Below are positions 8,903 to 16,242 of a stretch of DNA of 64,000 nt, piece by piece. Position 1 is the first letter of the stretch, and every line of letters begins with the position of its first letter. The stretch comes from Vibrio breoganii (lineage in GTDB: Bacteria > Pseudomonadota > Gammaproteobacteria > Enterobacterales > Vibrionaceae), in assembly GCF_001677275.1 (NCBI RefSeq), contig NZ_CP016177.1, positions 744,001 to 808,000 on the forward strand. The letters run 5' to 3'. Position numbers and translations under genes: made by a program. The notes beneath the pieces are model-generated. The model had not been told where the DNA came from. It saw nothing but the letters and a program-made list of their open reading frames with translations, and ran no database searches.

Positions 8903-9131
8903 ACTTTCAATATAAAAATACCTCAACGCAGCCTAGGTATTGAGTGTTAATTAAAGTGTTTATTGGTATTTAATTCATATAAAACAATAAGTTAAATCAA
9001 CTCCCTTCCGTTTTTACTCCTATTTGACCTTGACTTACTAAATTTGCAATGCGAATTAACGCGTTTTAGATTATATGCAGACCTACTCATTAGCTGATTT
9101 AGAAAAATTAAAATACCAATAGGGACTTATC

Positions 9132-11786
9132 ATGTTGAAAAAGAGTTTGATTGCTACCTCTGTAATAACCGTACTGGCTGGGTGTTCTTCAATGCAGAAC
9201 TCACCACAGAATACCGTTGACCTGCTTGCTAACAATCTAGACATCAAATATGAAGTATTAACTAACCACGGTGCGGATGAAGGCTTGAAATGCCAAGATC
9301 TAGGCGCAGAGTGGGCTTCATGTAACCAAGTTAAAATGACGCTAACCAACGATGGTGAAGCGGTGGATTCAAACGACTGGACTATATACTTCCACAGCAT
9401 CCGTTTGATTCTAGATGTCGATAATGAGCAGTTTAAGATTACTCGAGTGACTGGCGATCTACATAAACTTGAGCCAACAGATAAGTTTGAAGGATTTAAG
9501 GCGGGTGAGAGTGTTGACCTAACCTTTATTGGCGAATACTGGCAATTGTTTGAAACTGACTTCATGCCGGGCGCATTCGTTGCAGCTGATGGTGCGGAGC
9601 CGAAGCAAATCGTATCACTGAGCGATGTGGATATGACTGATTTCGTGAGCGGTTTAGAAGGGGACAACCTTAAGCGTACCGCTGGCGACAACAATATCAT
9701 TGCCACAGCGGCATCACGCTTTGATAAAAACAGCGATGTAGCACTAGAAGACGTTACGACAGCCATTATTCCTGCACCGTCTTTCTCTCAAGCTAAAGAA
9801 GGTTCACTGGATATCTCTGGTGGTCTTAAGCTAGAAAATGCACCATTTGAAGACGCGCAAGTGCAGGCTCTTGAGAGCCGAGCTGAACTACTAGGTGTTA
9901 ACTTAGCGGGTACGACACCCGTTCAGATCGCAATTACTCCTGAAGAGTTCAAAGCAGAACATGCTAAATCTGGTGCTTACTCTCTAAACATTGAGCAAGA
10001 TGGTATTGAGATTAAAGCCTTCGATAATGCGGGTGCGTTCTACGCGATGCAGTCTGTTTTCGCATTGGTAAACCTAGATGCACCCACTGAGCTACCTCAG
10101 GTTGAAATCAAAGATGCACCACGCTTTGACTACCGCGGTGTTATGGTCGATGTAGCGCGTAACTTCCATACTAAAGAAGCGATTTTATCGACCATCGACC
10201 AGCTAGCCGCTTACAAAATGAATAAACTCCACCTTCACTTAACTGATGATGAAGGTTGGCGTCTAGAGATCCCAGGATTACCAGAGCTTACAGAGATCGG
10301 TGCGAAGCGTTGTTTCGATTTGGATGAAAAATCGTGCTTACTGCCTCAGCTAGGTTCAGGTTCAACAACGGAAAACTTTGGTACAGGCCACTTTACTCGT
10401 GCTGATTACCTAGAAATCTTGAAGTACGCGAAAGCTCGCAACGTTGAAGTGATTCCAGAGATTGATATGCCAGCTCACGCAAGAGCAGCAGTAGTTTCAA
10501 TGGAAGCTCGTTACGACCGTTTAATGGCTGAAGGCAATGAAGAAGCGGCTAATGAATATCGCCTAATGGATCCTCAAGATACTTCTAACGTTACTACGAT
10601 ACAGTTCTACGATAAGCAGAGCTTTATCAACCCATGTATCGATTCATCTAAGCGCTTTGTTGACAAGATCATTACTGAAGTTGCAGCCATGCACAATGAA
10701 GCAGGTATGCCTCTTACAACATGGCACTTTGGTGGTGATGAGGCGAAGAACATCAAGCTAGGCGCTGGTTTCCAAGACATTAATGCTGAAGAGAAAGTGG
10801 CTTGGAAAGGCAACATCGACCTATCTGAGCAAGACTTACCATTTGCTAAGTCTCCTCAATGTCAGGCACTAATTCAAAGTGGCGATGTTGAAGAGTTTGG
10901 TCACCTTCCAAGCTACTTTGCAGAAGAAGTTTCAAAAATCGTTGCACAGAAAGGCATTGCAAACTTCCAAGCATGGGAAGATGGCCTGAAATACAGTGAA
11001 GGCGCAGATTCATTTGCCACTGAAAACACACGTGTGAACTTCTGGGAAACTCTGTACTGGGGTGGCGCGGCAACTGTTTATGAGTGGGCGAACAAAGGCT
11101 ACGACATAGTTGCATCAAACCCAGATTACGTTTACATGGATTTCCCATATGAAGTAGACCCGAAAGAGCGCGGCTACTACTGGGCAACTCGTGCAACAGA
11201 TACACGTAAGATGTTTGCATTTGCTCCGGAAAACATGCCTCAGAACGCAGAAACTTCAGTAGACCGTGATGGAAATGGCTTTACAGCGGCAGGTACGGTT
11301 GAACAGGAACGCCCATTCTACGGTATGTCAGCTCAGCTTTGGTCTGAAACAGTACGTACTGATGAGCAGTTTGAGTACATGGTATTCCCTCGCGTTGTTG
11401 CAGCAGCAGAGCGTGCTTGGCATGCAGCTGAATGGGAAAACGAATATAAGGTTGGTGTTGAATACTCCCAAGATACAGACCTTGTGAACAAAGATGCACT
11501 TCTTGCTGATTGGACTCGTTTTGCCAACGTAATGGGTCAACGTGAACTGGCTAAGATTGAAAAAGCGGGCATTGATTACCGCCTACCAATCCCAGGAGCT
11601 GAAATTGTTGATGGCAAGCTTGCTATGAACGTTCAATTCCCAGGTGTAGAGCTTCAGTACTCTGTTGATGGTGAAAAGTGGGTGACATACCAAGATGAAC
11701 AGCGTCCATCTGTTTCTGGTGATGTATGGATTAAATCAGTTTCCGCTAGCGGTGAAAGGGAGAGTCGAGTAACACAAGTTAAGTAA
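9132..11786 (+). CDS. chb: Chitobiase (beta-N-acetylhexosaminidase), GH20 lipoprotein
   Basis: The enzyme splits chitobiose and longer GlcNAc oligomers into GlcNAc. The 884-residue protein starts with a lipoprotein signal whose lipobox is Leu-Ala-Gly-Cys-Ser (Cys18), so it is anchored to the outer membrane. Domains in order are a carbohydrate-binding CHB_HEX domain (about 30-180), a GH20b domain (about 210-330), the GH20 barrel (about 335-790) and a small C-terminal domain. The catalytic Asp536-Glu537 pair lies in His-Phe-Gly-Gly-Asp-Glu. The sequence is close to V. harveyi chitobiase from memory, including a strongly conserved barrel. ATG 9132 follows AGGGACTTATC. It is probably a single-gene transcript, with a terminator directly after. 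Confidence 0.96.
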   Translation: MLKKSLIATSVITVLAGCSSMQNSPQNTVDLLANNLDIKYEVLTNHGADEGLKCQDLGAEWASCNQVKMTLTNDGEAVDSNDWTIYFHSIRLILDVDNEQFKITRVTGDLHKLEPTDKFEGFKAGESVDLTFIGEYWQLFETDFMPGAFVAADGAEPKQIVSLSDVDMTDFVSGLEGDNLKRTAGDNNIIATAASRFDKNSDVALEDVTTAIIPAPSFSQAKEGSLDISGGLKLENAPFEDAQVQALESRAELLGVNLAGTTPVQIAITPEEFKAEHAKSGAYSLNIEQDGIEIKAFDNAGAFYAMQSVFALVNLDAPTELPQVEIKDAPRFDYRGVMVDVARNFHTKEAILSTIDQLAAYKMNKLHLHLTDDEGWRLEIPGLPELTEIGAKRCFDLDEKSCLLPQLGSGSTTENFGTGHFTRADYLEILKYAKARNVEVIPEIDMPAHARAAVVSMEARYDRLMAEGNEEAANEYRLMDPQDTSNVTTIQFYDKQSFINPCIDSSKRFVDKIITEVAAMHNEAGMPLTTWHFGGDEAKNIKLGAGFQDINAEEKVAWKGNIDLSEQDLPFAKSPQCQALIQSGDVEEFGHLPSYFAEEVSKIVAQKGIANFQAWEDGLKYSEGADSFATENTRVNFWETLYWGGAATVYEWANKGYDIVASNPDYVYMDFPYEVDPKERGYYWATRATDTRKMFAFAPENMPQNAETSVDRDGNGFTAAGTVEQERPFYGMSAQLWSETVRTDEQFEYMVFPRVVAAAERAWHAAEWENEYKVGVEYSQDTDLVNKDALLADWTRFANVMGQRELAKIEKAGIDYRLPIPGAEIVDGKLAMNVQFPGVELQYSVDGEKWVTYQDEQRPSVSGDVWIKSVSASGERESRVTQVK

Positions 11787-11814
11787 ACTACGTAGGGTTT
11801 GTTTATTTCCTCTT

Positions 11815-11843
11815 GGCCAGCACTAGATGCTGGCCCTTTTTTT
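11815..11843 (+). terminator. Intrinsic terminator of chb
   Basis: A perfect 8-bp stem (GGCCAGCA 11815-11822, TGCTGGCC 11828-11835) with a 5-nt loop runs into CTTTTTTT. Confidence 0.92.
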
Positions 11844-12012
11844 GCCTTGAATAAAGTACGCATATTTAAGGTTCAATAACATTAGTTATGCTCGCCATCA
11901 GTCGCCACTTGCAGTGTCTGTTGTTTTTAGTCTCTAGCGCATCAAGGGTGTGACATCCTGACTTAGCACCGTCTACTCTTTCCTTTCTACACAACTAACA
12001 CGAGACTCGTTG

Positions 12013-12077
12013 TTGCCGAAGTCTTTTATCGGCAATCTTATGAGGTATTTAGATCCCCGATAAGAGCACTCGGGGAT
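12013..12077. repeat. Two palindromic repeat hairpins, divergent members of the 12.1-12.7 kb family
   Basis: TTGCCGA (12013-12019) pairs with TCGGCAA (12029-12035). ATCCCCGA (12053-12060) pairs with TCGGGGAT (12070-12077). Both have exactly 9-nt loops and the CGA-N9-TCG core seen in the tandem array. The second reads like the array unit in the opposite direction: the loop TAAGAGCAC and the trailing GATGAC correspond to the complement of the array copies. They appear to be isolated or inverted members of one dispersed vibrio-type intergenic repeat. Confidence 0.7.
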
Positions 12078-12138
12078 GACAGAGCTTAGAAAGTCCGACT
12101 CTTCTAACGTATTGATATTAATGTGAAATCCACAATTT

Positions 12139-12755
12139 AGAGGCCCTAAGGGGTGCTTTGCCAACCCAAGCATAAAACTCACCAAAAGCAGTAGATACTC
12201 GAATGTTCCTATCGAGTATCTACTGCTTTTGATATCCCGTAATGTCGCCCCGAGGTTTCCAATAGGGGCTCTAAGAGATGTGTGCTGACCCAAGTACTAA
12301 ACTCCCCAAAACCCGTCATACTCGAGTGCTTCTATCGAGTATCTACCACTTTTGATATCCCGCAATGTCGCTTCGAGAACTCCAATCGGGGCGCTAAGGG
12401 GTGTGTGCTGACCCAAGTACAAAACTCACCGAAACCCGTCATACTCGAGTGCTCCTATCGAGTATCTTCCACTTTTGATATCCCGTAATGTCGCTTCGAG
12501 ATCTCCAATCGGGGCGTTAAGAGGTGTGTGCTGACCCAAGTACAAAACTCACCGAAACCCGTCATACTCGAGTGCTTCTATCGAGTATCTACTATTTTGG
12601 TATTCCACAATGCGAATCCAAGATCTCCGATAGGGGGCTTCAAGAGATGTTTGTCGACCCAAGCACAAAAACTCACCGAAACCCGTCATACTCGAGCGCT
12701 TCTATCGAGTATCTACTTTTGAATACCCCGCAATGCAGCTCGTTTTCACTAGGGC
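12139..12755. repeat. Tandem array of a 123-bp palindrome-bearing repeat, five copies plus a partial
   Basis: The anchor TACTCGA recurs at 12196, 12319, 12442, 12565 and 12689, giving periods of 123, 123, 123 and 124 bp. A truncated unit tail (12139-12180) precedes the first anchor. Every unit carries ATACTCGA, a 9-nt loop and TCGAGTAT. In unit 1 the arms extend to a perfect 20-bp inverted repeat (12183-12202 and 12212-12231). Other shared blocks are CTGACCCAAG and GATATCCCG. Because 123 is a multiple of 3, the array keeps repetitive frames open, but these are not genes. The attC core motifs of integrons are absent, and there are no unique spacers as in CRISPR. Confidence 0.9.
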
Positions 12756-13341
12756 TCACTACTTCAAAACAAAGCTGAACGAGAGTGTATCTGCTACAGT
12801 TCTTGGCCAAATCTTATAACCACTCTCTTTTGCTAAGGTTTCTTGAGCGAAAATACACCTATTTTTACCTTCACATCCCTCCCAAGATACTCAACTTAAT
12901 TCACATTCTTAATTTAGATTGTGTGGTTTGCCGTTAAAAATGATTTAACGGAAGGTTTGGAATCTCTATATGCAGTCCTTTCAATTGCTTAGCTTAAACT
13001 TAGATCACATTTTCTGTGATTATTTTGAACTTCTGTAATTTGAAATCTAAATCCAGTATGACCCACTTCAACTTTTTCTTGTGATTCAGAGTTGAAAGTC
13101 GTCTTATCATGAAGGTTTTTTTCGATGTAAATGGAATTTGACGATTTTGACGTATCGTAACTGACTGAAATTATTGAATTAATTATCTTTAGGTTTTTTG
13201 ATAGTGAACTTGCTCAAACAAATCCCTCACACTTATTTCGTGTTTGAAAAAATCTGTAAGAATTATCCCAGTAAACAAAAACGGCACCGGAAGTGCTGAT
13301 TACTCAAATAAAATAATTTATAAAATACAAGGGGTTCCTTC
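12756..13341. other. Upstream region of the porin gene
   Basis: No gene is seen here. The region is AT-rich and contains the inverted repeat ATCACA-TTTTC-TGTGAT (13004-13020), the tandem TTTGACG pair (13137-13152) and a long leader ending in the ribosome site AAGGGG before ATG 13342. Its size and content match a regulated outer-membrane protein promoter. Confidence 0.6.
13137..13152 (+). promoter_or_regulatory. Tandem TTTGACG motif upstream of the porin
   Basis: TTTGACG-AT-TTTGACG has the same heptamer, orientation and 9-bp period as the pair before chb. It lies about 190 bp upstream of the porin start. Two such pairs in front of two functionally matched genes are unlikely to be chance, though only two instances are available. 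Confidence 0.55.
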
Positions 13342-14463
13342 ATGTCTCTGTTCAAAAAGTCTTTAGTAGCGGTCGCGTTATCCAGTCTTTCTCTAAGTGG
13401 TGCAGCACTAGCTGCGGGTATCCAAGGTGAGAATGCCGCAGAAAATTTCTTAACAAAGAGTGATTTTTCATATGAGGTTTACGGCATCATCGCTTTGCAA
13501 GCAGCATACCGTGACTACGATAGTGGTGATTCAGCTACAGACGACAACTTAAGTGGCATGCAGTTGAACAACGAATCCCGTATCGGTTTTCGTGGCAAGA
13601 AGCAATTCAAGAACTTTGGTCCAACATTCTTGTGGCAAATTGAAGGTGGTTATGTAGATCCGAGCTTTGGTGGTTCAGGTGCTGGTCTTGGTGAGCGTGA
13701 TACCTTCGTTGGTTTTGAAAGTGAAGGCATGGGTCAAGTTCGTTTAGGTCGTGTTTTGACTCCTATTTACGAGCTGATTGACTGGCCAGCATCTAACCCT
13801 GGTTTGGGTGATGTATACGACTGGGGTGGTTCAATTGGTGGTGCAAAATACCAAGACCGTCAATCAAACACCATTCGCTGGGATACTCCAAAATATTTTG
13901 ATGCGTTATCTTTTGATCTAGCGGCAGGTGCGGGTGATGAGGCTGCGCTCGGTGCAGGTGACGATTACTGGTTTGGCGGTGCTGCACACTACAACGTGGG
14001 ACCTTTCCAATTTGACCTAGCGTATGAGCGAAATGATAAGTTCAAATCTGAAGGTGCAGTGTGGACGAACGATACTTACCTAGCTGGCATTCAAGCATGG
14101 TTTGAGAATGGTATTTCATTCTTCGCTCAGTACAAGCACATGGAAGCATCAACAGACACTGGCATTGATGAATCACAAGGCGCTATGTCTACAGGTCTTA
14201 TCTACACCACGGGTGATTGGCAGTACAAGCTAGCTTATGCAATGAACTTCGAGCTTGAGCGTGATGGACAAACTATCGACAACTCAGACGATAACGTAAT
14301 CTCTGGTCAGATTCTGTACTTTGTTGACCCATCAGCGGTTCTGTATGCACGTGCACGTACTCTAGACTTTGGTGATAAAGTGGTAGCAACGGATACTACG
14401 GACCTTCGTTGGAAGTCTGAAGACTTCATGGAATTCTCAGTAGGTGTTGAATACTACTTCTAA
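13342..14463 (+). CDS. Outer-membrane porin, probable chitoporin
   Basis: A 373-residue beta-barrel protein. The signal peptide (Leu-Ser-Gly-Ala-Ala-Leu-Ala-Ala-Gly) is probably cut near residue 24. Many alternating hydrophobic/aromatic strands follow, and the chain ends Gly-Val-Glu-Tyr-Tyr-Phe, the C-terminal Phe signal for BamA assembly. It contains Gly-Phe-Arg-Gly-Lys-Lys and Gly-Gln-Val-Arg-Leu-Gly-Arg, typical of Gram-negative general and sugar porins. It would let chitin oligomers into the periplasm. The chitin role rests on the neighbouring chitobiase, the shared upstream motif and my recollection that a V. cholerae chitoporin of this type exists; sequence alone supports only porin. 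Confidence 0.85.
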   Translation: MSLFKKSLVAVALSSLSLSGAALAAGIQGENAAENFLTKSDFSYEVYGIIALQAAYRDYDSGDSATDDNLSGMQLNNESRIGFRGKKQFKNFGPTFLWQIEGGYVDPSFGGSGAGLGERDTFVGFESEGMGQVRLGRVLTPIYELIDWPASNPGLGDVYDWGGSIGGAKYQDRQSNTIRWDTPKYFDALSFDLAAGAGDEAALGAGDDYWFGGAAHYNVGPFQFDLAYERNDKFKSEGAVWTNDTYLAGIQAWFENGISFFAQYKHMEASTDTGIDESQGAMSTGLIYTTGDWQYKLAYAMNFELERDGQTIDNSDDNVISGQILYFVDPSAVLYARARTLDFGDKVVATDTTDLRWKSEDFMEFSVGVEYYF

Positions 14464-14480
14464 TTCAGTCAATTTAATAA

Positions 14481-14500
14481 GGGCGCCTCGCGCCCTTTTT
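14481..14500 (+). terminator. Intrinsic terminator after the porin
   Basis: GGGCGC-CTC-GCGCCC followed by TTTTT at 14496-14500. It lies just 28 nt before the next start codon, so it may act as a partial terminator that gives excess porin over the downstream proteins. Confidence 0.85.
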
Positions 14501-14527
14501 GTATTTAAATTTATAGGAATTATTTTT

Positions 14528-15151
14528 ATGAAAAAGTCTTGTTTAGCCTTGGTGACTGGCCTTTTAATCAGCTCTAGCGCATTTGCTGACAGCTTTCTTT
14601 CTTTTCAAACTGAGATAGTTCCTCAGGTCGTTAATAATAAAGCGGTCGATAACGGTATCTTTACCGATATTGACCAAATAAAAATCGTTGAAGGTAGTAA
14701 CCAAATTGGCGTAACTGTGGGTCAAATAGTATTTGAAGACGCGAAACGTCGTAAGTTTGATTCAAGCCTGATGTTGATGACGTTTAATGCCGACGATGAA
14801 GACAGTTACCAGTTATCTTACAAAAAGATGCGAACAATGGAAGAGGCCAATAAGTTTGATAGATCTCCCGAGTTTACTTTGACTGATGGTTCGGGTGAGC
14901 CGGTAGACTTTGAATTAGTGGTGTTACCAAAAAGTGGTTTTCAAGGCTTCAACGACTACGAAAAACAAGTGGTTTCGTATAATAAATTAGTTAAAAACGG
15001 CACAGCTTCAGCAACGGCAGCTGTCGCGGTTTCTGCTGCACCAACCACTGACGGTGTTGAGGTATCTGAGGGCATTAAGGCTCAGTTCTCTAATCTTTCT
15101 CGAGATGAGCAACAGCAGTTCATGCAATGGGCAATGCAAAACCTTAAATAG
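14528..15151 (+). CDS. DUF2057 (UPF0319-like) periplasmic protein
   Basis: A 207-residue exported protein. The signal peptide is Lys-Lys-Ser-Cys then a hydrophobic run, cut after Ser-Ala-Phe-Ala-Asp near residue 19. The middle holds Asn-Gln-Ile-Gly-Val-Thr-Val-Gly-Gln-Ile-Val and a conserved Phe-Asp-Ser-Ser segment, and the C-terminus is helical (Gln-Gln-Phe-Met-Gln-Trp-Ala-Met-Gln). The family function is unknown. ATG 14528 is preferred over an in-frame upstream start because AGGAA lies 10 nt before it and the signal peptide begins there. It follows the porin terminator, suggesting a porin-accessory role in the envelope (inference). Confidence 0.75.
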   Translation: MKKSCLALVTGLLISSSAFADSFLSFQTEIVPQVVNNKAVDNGIFTDIDQIKIVEGSNQIGVTVGQIVFEDAKRRKFDSSLMLMTFNADDEDSYQLSYKKMRTMEEANKFDRSPEFTLTDGSGEPVDFELVVLPKSGFQGFNDYEKQVVSYNKLVKNGTASATAAVAVSAAPTTDGVEVSEGIKAQFSNLSRDEQQQFMQWAMQNLK

Positions 15152-15254
15152 AAAAAGTTCTTTCTCGTCTGAAATTTAATCTGCAGTTTCTCTTTCTACC
15201 GTATAGAGGGTGGTCAATGGGTAGACATCACTTTGGTGATTGAGAGAGGAACTT

Positions 15255-15626
15255 ATGAGATTACTATTAACGGCTGTATTTGCCAGTCTACTGACAGCAT
15301 GTGCAGCGACGCCATCTAACTCTTCTTGGCAAGAGATCGGGTATAAGCAAGGTGCTAAAGGGTTGCCGATGCAAACCACTGCCAATCTAGAGCAACGCTT
15401 TGACCTTGATATGGTGAAAGAGGGTGAGTACACAGAATACCTTGCTGGCTTTGAACAAGGTAAGCAGAAGTTTTGTAACCCAGTTCAAGCATATGAGTAC
15501 GGAACATGGGGCAATAGATACAAGGGTCAATGCAGCGGACTCCCTGAAGAGGCATTGATCGCTGAGCAGATGAAGTTAGGTTACGAAAGATACATATTTA
15601 GTGATAGCGAAGGCTACTACCCTTAA
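15255..15626 (+). CDS. Small outer-membrane lipoprotein, DUF2799-like
   Basis: A 123-residue protein beginning Met-Arg-Leu-Leu-Leu with lipobox Leu-Leu-Thr-Ala-Cys (Cys15), so it is lipid-anchored; there is no Asp after the Cys, which favours the outer membrane. The mature part has Tyr-Lys-Gln-Gly-Ala-Lys-Gly, Tyr-Leu-Ala-Gly-Phe-Glu-Gln-Gly and Asn-Arg-Tyr-Lys-Gly-Gln-Cys, motifs I associate with DUF2799. ATG 15255 follows GAGAGGA. In E. coli the chitoporin ChiP is also followed by a small lipoprotein gene (chiQ), an analogy in layout rather than shown homology. Function unknown. Confidence 0.75.
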   Translation: MRLLLTAVFASLLTACAATPSNSSWQEIGYKQGAKGLPMQTTANLEQRFDLDMVKEGEYTEYLAGFEQGKQKFCNPVQAYEYGTWGNRYKGQCSGLPEEALIAEQMKLGYERYIFSDSEGYYP

Positions 15627-15643
15627 CATTACTTCAAAGTTTT

Positions 15644-15691
15644 AAGGCTCCTTGATACTTTTCATGTTGAGTATCTAGGGGCTTTATTTTT
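15644..15691 (+). terminator. Intrinsic terminator after the lipoprotein gene
   Basis: Imperfect arms AAGGCTCCTTGATACT (15644-15659) and AGTATCTAGGGGCTT (15670-15684) pair over about 14 bp and are followed by TATTTTT. Confidence 0.75.
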
Positions 15692-15779
15692 GTCATGAAA
15701 ATACTCTGTATTTCACACCAAAGCCAACCAACTTAACGCCCTATCAATTTTTATAAGCAGTAAAAGTACGACTACTTTA

Positions 15780-15795
15780 CGTGACTCTTGTCACC
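15780..15795. promoter_or_regulatory. CRP-like site 1
   Basis: CGTGACTCTTGTCACC matches the consensus TGTGA-N6-TCACA at 8 of 10 core positions and is symmetric. It is the most distal of three. Confidence 0.55.
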
Positions 15796-15885
15796 CTTTT
15801 CTGATTATGTCCAGATTATTGCTTCAATTTATCTAAATCTACTTTGACTCAAGTCCCATTCAACCTATCCATATTCGATTGACAT

Positions 15886-15901
15886 CGTGATCATAGTCAC
15901 C
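15886..15901. promoter_or_regulatory. CRP-like site 2
   Basis: CGTGATCATAGTCACC has the same CGTGA-N6-TCACC half-sites as site 1 (8 of 10 core positions), 106 bp downstream of it. Confidence 0.6.
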
Positions 15902-16002
15902 TTTTGTATTTGTTGTTGAATTCTCTACAAAATTTACATTTTCACTAACTTGTTGTTTTTAGTGGTTTAATTAACTTTTATTTTTTTTATAAGACATGTT
16001 GA

Positions 16003-16018
16003 TGTGATATATGTCGCA
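16003..16018. promoter_or_regulatory. CRP-like site 3
   Basis: TGTGATATATGTCGCA matches the CRP core at 9 of 10 positions. The right half-site TCGCA is the form found in Sxy/TfoX-dependent CRP-S sites, the left half is canonical. It lies 225 nt before the porin start. Confidence 0.55.
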
Positions 16019-16242
16019 CTGTCGATAGCTTTATTTTTCTTTGCGAATTAACTGAAGCAGGATGCATCCAAGTCATGGAGACATTGTAGCTACTGAAATC
16101 GAACTCGAATTCGAAAGTGCAGTACTACTGAAGCTGAAAAGGATTTGTTCTTGGTTCTAGAAGGGTTGCCAAGAAAATCATTAGAAGAGCTTGTGAATTG
16201 AAGCTCTCAATAAATTCTAGTTTGACAAATGTAGGTATAAAC

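Larger units (their letters stand above)
8585..9131. other. Upstream region of the chitobiase gene
   Basis: There is no credible coding frame in this 547-bp gap. It holds the tandem TTTGACG pair (8869-8884), the palindrome GTGATAATCAC (8892-8902) and AT-rich sequence leading to the chitobiase ribosome site AGGGA at 9121-9125. The length is large for a single promoter and suggests several regulators. Confidence 0.7.
15692..16242. other. Long upstream region of the KdgM-type porin
   Basis: There is no gene in this 551-bp stretch. It contains three CRP-like sites (15780, 15886, 16003), an AT-rich tract (15935-15990) where the promoter is likely, and a leader with a 7-bp hairpin (16186-16192 with 16201-16207) that ends 36 nt before the start codon. 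Confidence 0.6.

Noticed and set aside
9083..9766. Long minus-strand open frame opposite chb
   Set aside because: A Ser/Thr-rich shadow of the chitobiase gene with no ribosome site; the opposite strand is a clear GH20 lipoprotein.
12139..12755. Integron attC/VCR array or CRISPR array
   Set aside because: The units lack the attC core (GTTRRRY/RYYYAAC) and there are no cassette genes. Repeats are 123 bp with no unique spacers and no cas genes.
12282..12778. Two overlapping plus-strand open frames of 68-84 codons in the repeat island
   Set aside because: They exist because the 123-bp unit is a multiple of three. The translated text repeats every 41 codons, contains the hairpin arms and has no ribosome site or domain.
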